From Asterias amurensis (Eukaryota > Echinodermata > Asteroidea > Forcipulatida > Asteriidae), in contig NC_092667.1 in the NCBI RefSeq assembly GCF_032118995.1, positions 2,348,931 to 2,412,930 of the forward strand: a stretch of DNA of 64,000 nucleotides. Direction: 5' to 3'. The notes beneath the pieces are model-generated. The model worked only from the letters and a program-made list of their open reading frames with translations. It made no database searches and was not told where the DNA came from. Numbering within the stretch: position 1 is the stretch's first letter; every line of letters starts with the position of its first letter. Made by a program: the position numbers and the translations under genes. Shown here one piece after another: positions 61,201 to 64,000 of the stretch.

Positions 61201-61690
61201 TGGTGAAAGTTTCGCAAGAGTTTTAAGTCAACTGATGCAAACAATTCGTTGCTAATTTGTGGCGACAAAATTTGTATCGTATTCACATCCGCAGAAGGTA
61301 TAAACCAGGCTTACAGAGGTCATGTTTTGAAAATAAATAAAAATATAACGTGTTTGTTTTAGAGGTGTGCCCGTGTACTCACATGTAATCGACACAGTTT
61401 AACAAATTAATAAGGGCCACGTTTTGAGAGAATTTGTTTTTATTCATTTTGTGCATTTTTCCCAAACGACTTTTCTGAATTCTCCTTTATTTCTATATGA
61501 TTATACAGGAAGACGTGCATGCCTAGGAGAACAACTCGCCAAGATGGAGCTCTTCCTTTTCTTTACTCATTTTCTTCATGGATTCAACCTCAGTAAGCCT
61601 GAAGGGGCCCCGCCCATCTCATTCCAGGGTGTTGGAGGCATCAGTTTATCCCCTCTGCCGTTTGAAATCTGTGCCAATCGGAGGAAATAA
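58207..61690 (+). CDS. Cytochrome P450, CYP2-type (gene B)
   Basis: Coding exons 58207-58406, 59201-59364, 59724-60680 and 61509-61690 give 500 residues with matching phases. The anchor is STILISITVFLILRWYM, followed by the Pro-rich hinge LPPGPRSLPVVGSLP. The I-helix is AGSETSST (306-313), ExxR is Glu363-Arg366, PERF is FIPERF, and the heme loop is YGTGRRACLG with Cys445; Tyr replaces the usual Phe at the start of the loop. The third exon equals exons 3 plus 4 of gene A, so one intron is missing. Like gene A it should be an ER monooxygenase; substrate unknown. MITE-A starts 13 bases after the stop. The first of two adjacent ATGs was taken as the start. Confidence 0.93.
58439..58600 (-). mobile_element. 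MITE-A, left part
   Basis: TTAAAGGAACTGGACACTAT, then GGTAACGAGCAATGGAGAG to CACTCCGT. Truncated. CYP gene B intron 1, 32 bases after exon 1. Confidence 0.7.
58766..59145 (-). mobile_element. MITE-A copy, full length
   Basis: TTAAAGGCAGTGGACACTAT and AGTGGCCATTGTCTTTAA; hairpin GAGACCTCA ... CGAGGTCTT. Ends about 55 bases before exon 2 of CYP gene B. Confidence 0.88.
61147..61312. mobile_element. MITE-B copy
   Basis: TAAGCCTGGTTCATACTT and GCGAATGCGAGTGC at the left are mirrored by CAGAAGGTATAAACCAGGC TTA at the right, with TA at each edge. CYP gene B intron 3. Confidence 0.75.
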
Positions 61691-61691
61691 A
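61686..61691 (+). other. AATAAA overlapping the CYP gene B stop codon
   Basis: AATAAA spans the TAA at 61688-61690. Possible polyadenylation signal with a very short 3' UTR. Confidence 0.28.
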
Positions 61692-61703
61692 CTTAGAGTA
61701 GAT

Positions 61704-62088
61704 TTAAAGACAGTGGACACTATTGGTAATTGTCAAAGACCAGTCTTCTCATTTGTTGTATCTCATCATATGCATAAAATAACAAACCTGTGAAAGTTTG
61801 AGCTCAATCGGTCATCTAACTTGGGAGATAATAATGAAAGAAAAAACACCTTGTCATATGAAGTTGTGTGCTTTCAGATGGTTGATTTCGAGAGCTCAAG
61901 TTCTAAATCTGAGGTCTCGAAATCAAATTCGTGGAAAATTACTTCTTTCTCGAAAACTATGGCACTTCAGAGGGAGCCGTTTCTCACAGTGTTTTATACT
62001 ACCAACCTCTCCCCATTACTCGTTACCAAGTGAGGTTTTATGCTAATAATTATTTTGAGTAATTACCAATAGTGTCCACTGCCTTTAA
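61704..62088 (+). mobile_element. MITE-A copy in the CYP gene B 3' region
   Basis: TTAAAGACAGTGGACACTAT and AGTGTCCACTGCCTTTAA, full length, hairpin GAGAGCTCA ... TGAGGTCTC. It starts 13 bases after the stop codon. Confidence 0.9.
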
Positions 62089-62195
62089 TTCACACATTCC
62101 TTTCTTTGTCATTCTCCCGGCTCCAGTGTTCAGTTTTAAAAACCCAATATTCTTGCACAGGGCCAATAGATTCTTCAACAGTTTCACCTAGTTTC

Positions 62196-62315
62196 AGGGG
62201 CCGATTTCACAAAGTGCTTCATAGTTAAGTGAGATGTCACAATACAAATCACTATGGTAATACTGACAATTTGTCTTACGATGAATTTTATTGGTTAGTG
62301 AAATCGAGCCCTGGT
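62196..62315. mobile_element. MITE-F copy
   Basis: GGGGCCGATTTCACAAAG and TTAGTGAAATCGAGCCCTGG are inverted ends. Confidence 0.7.
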
Positions 62316-62460
62316 TTTGTGTCTTCAGATAGAATAAAGAGCAGTGTTCTTCTTTAACAGTATTCAATAGCCCAATGCCAGTTTAAACATCTGAAAACCA
62401 GTTTAAATTCTGTCCAAGAGTTGCAGTGGCTAGGTCATTGATTCCCAAAGTTATGTAAAC

Positions 62461-62573
62461 AGGGGTCAATTTCACAAACATAGTCCTAACTTAGTACTAG
62501 TTACATGTATTGAAAACTTATCGTGTACTGGAGATAAGACCTAGTCTTAACTCTTTGTGAAATCCACCCCAGG
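62461..62573. mobile_element. MITE-F copy
   Basis: GGGGTCAATTTCACAAAC and TTTGTGAAATCCACCCC are inverted ends around CCTAACTTAG and its partner. Confidence 0.72.
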
Positions 62574-62877
62574 TGTCTATTGACCCCTTGCACGCACGAC
62601 CCCTTGCACGCACTTGCGGCGACTGTGCCAAGCTCACTATATTGGTGGGCAAAAAGGTTTACGTGTAAACGCTGCACCGCCTTAAATGCGCACTTCACTG
62701 AATAACTAATTGCCCACCAGTATGGCGGAACTAAGATTATTCTGATGATGACGTCAGGTGAATTGGGTCAATACAGAACAGATTCAGGTAACTTTCAGGT
62801 CCCATAGGAATTACAAATGTTGATAGGAAACTAGATATGGACCACTGGAATGGTCACTAAAAAGGTTTATATGTACA

Positions 62878-63084
62878 AGGGCCTTGTCACATGGGGCAAC
62901 TTTTGCAGGCAACCAACTACAGTGCAGGATTTAGGACCACTTTGGCAGCACAGGAGTTATTTTTTCTAACAATGTCTAACGATCTCCAAGAAAAATGTTT
63001 GAACATTCAAATGTGAATGCCTTTTCTTCTTGGAGTGTGCCAAAAAATGGTTGGCTGTTAATTGCTAGGTGTGACACCGCCCTT
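62878..63084. mobile_element. MITE-H
   Basis: AAGGGCCTTGTCACATGGGG at the left and GTGTGACACCGCCCTTA at the right; AACATTTTT-type inner sequence is mirrored. Single copy in this window. Confidence 0.6.
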
Positions 63085-63240
63085 AAGCGAAGCAAATTTT
63101 GACGTCACAGGGCTGTTTTCGCAACGAATGTTTCACAAGAGTTGAGCACAGTTCAGCTGTTGCGAATTAGTTGTTGTGAATTTGTGACCTCAAAAGTTCG
63201 TACCCCATTCGCATTCGCAGGAAGTATGAACCAGGCTTTG
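63085..63240. mobile_element. MITE-B copy, left end worn
   Basis: GACGTCACAGGGCTG, GTTGCGAATTAGTTG and CATTCGCAGGAAGTATGAAC then CAGGCTT match MITE-B. It follows MITE-H directly. Confidence 0.65.
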
Positions 63241-64000
63241 GGATGAATGACTGATATCTGGCTGAAAGAAAAACACCATTACATGTAGAAGACATTTTCT
63301 ATAAATATCTGCCCCTTTTTATTCATTTAGAAAATAGAATTCACTGTTGCAAACTGCTTACCAATCAAAAGAACCTACTGTATGGTATATATGCAAACAA
63401 TTTTTAATGGCCTGATGTTTTGACCCTAGCTGAGTCTTTCTGGAAGGCTAAAGAGAAAAGACTCTGCTAGGGTTGCATCGTGAGGCCATATAAACCAAAT
63501 TTTTCCTTTTATTCAGCCCAACATGATCGTAGAACACCTTTTATAGAAAGTACAAACACTTAGCCAGAGTATTTCCCAGACATTAAACATCACATAACAT
63601 CTAAGCTGATTACTTAAAAATTGACATGTGCTTGAGTTGGGCAAAATGTATGTGCTTAGCACCTTACTGAAATTGTAGAATTTGAGGCTTTAGCAAGGTG
63701 GAGATGGATATTAGTATAGTAAGGTCTTTCTAGTACACTGTTTACTTTTTAAAGGAGGGATCCAAGGAAGAAGTAGCTCTTTGATCCACTCTTGTAGTCC
63801 TGGCTATGGTTAATTGGGAAAGTAAACCATATTTTTGCAAGAAAAACACTCTGAGCTGTTTACTTTTCCCAACCAAATTTACTAGTTCCCCTCCCCCCAC
63901 CAACCATCATGAACATCATCAACCATTTCCCATCATGTAGACTGGCAACCATCTCCATCCCATACCAATCCCCATAGCCTTCATGCAACAGATGATGTAA

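Larger units (their letters stand above)
61691..64000. other. Region after CYP gene B
   Basis: It holds MITE-A (61704), two MITE-F copies (62196, 62461), MITE-H (62878) and MITE-B (63085). From 63245 to 64000 no element or coding sequence was recognised. Confidence 0.55.

Overview
This window is nuclear DNA from an animal: AT-rich, with introns, full of short inverted-repeat elements and tRNA-derived SINEs. Gene content is metazoan. The dispersed repeats and SINE tails resemble those I associate with echinoderms, most likely a sea star; that placement is from memory and was not tested by a search. No operons, prokaryotic genes, CRISPR arrays or intact virus-like elements were seen.

Seven protein-coding genes can be spliced by hand with matching phases at every junction, and they alternate strictly in strand. 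(1) AGPAT5-like acyltransferase, +, 479-4811, 7 exons, 375 aa. (2) HADHA, mitochondrial trifunctional protein alpha subunit, -, 8182-26831, 21 coding exons, 767 aa. (3) SLC16/monocarboxylate-transporter-like MFS protein, +, 28848-33222, 6 exons, 508 aa, with a 7 x 10-residue repeat in its central loop. (4) Small His-rich/GYP-repeat protein, -, 35302-37158, 3 exons, 141 aa, function unknown. (5) FAHD1-like acylpyruvase, +, 38564-40762, 3 exons, 224 aa. (6) and (7) A divergent pair of CYP2-type cytochrome P450 genes, - 46276-53545 (5 exons, 495 aa) and + 58207-61690 (4 exons, 500 aa). Genes 1, 2, 5, 6 and 7 all touch lipid or small-acid metabolism, but nothing in the sequence shows they work as a unit.

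The rest is mostly repeats. One inverted-repeat family (MITE-A, ends TTAAAGGCAGTGGACAC) has about twenty full or partial copies in 64 kb; several lie in introns or directly after stop codons, and one appears to supply the stop codon of the SLC16-like gene. Other families (MITE-B to MITE-K) and four tRNA-headed SINE families fill introns and intergenic gaps. The P450 intergenic region carries a foldback element whose arms are 42-bp tandem repeats. The most interesting non-coding signal is a hammerhead-ribozyme-like motif seen in three copies (33280-33367, 36981-37070, 54781-54870), with compensatory changes in its stems and a fourth degraded trace.

The window holds no obvious new multi-gene system. 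The best leads are the hammerhead-like family, the partial exon duplication inside HADHA, the coding minisatellite in the SLC16-like gene, the foldback element and the TTAA-bounded MITE families.
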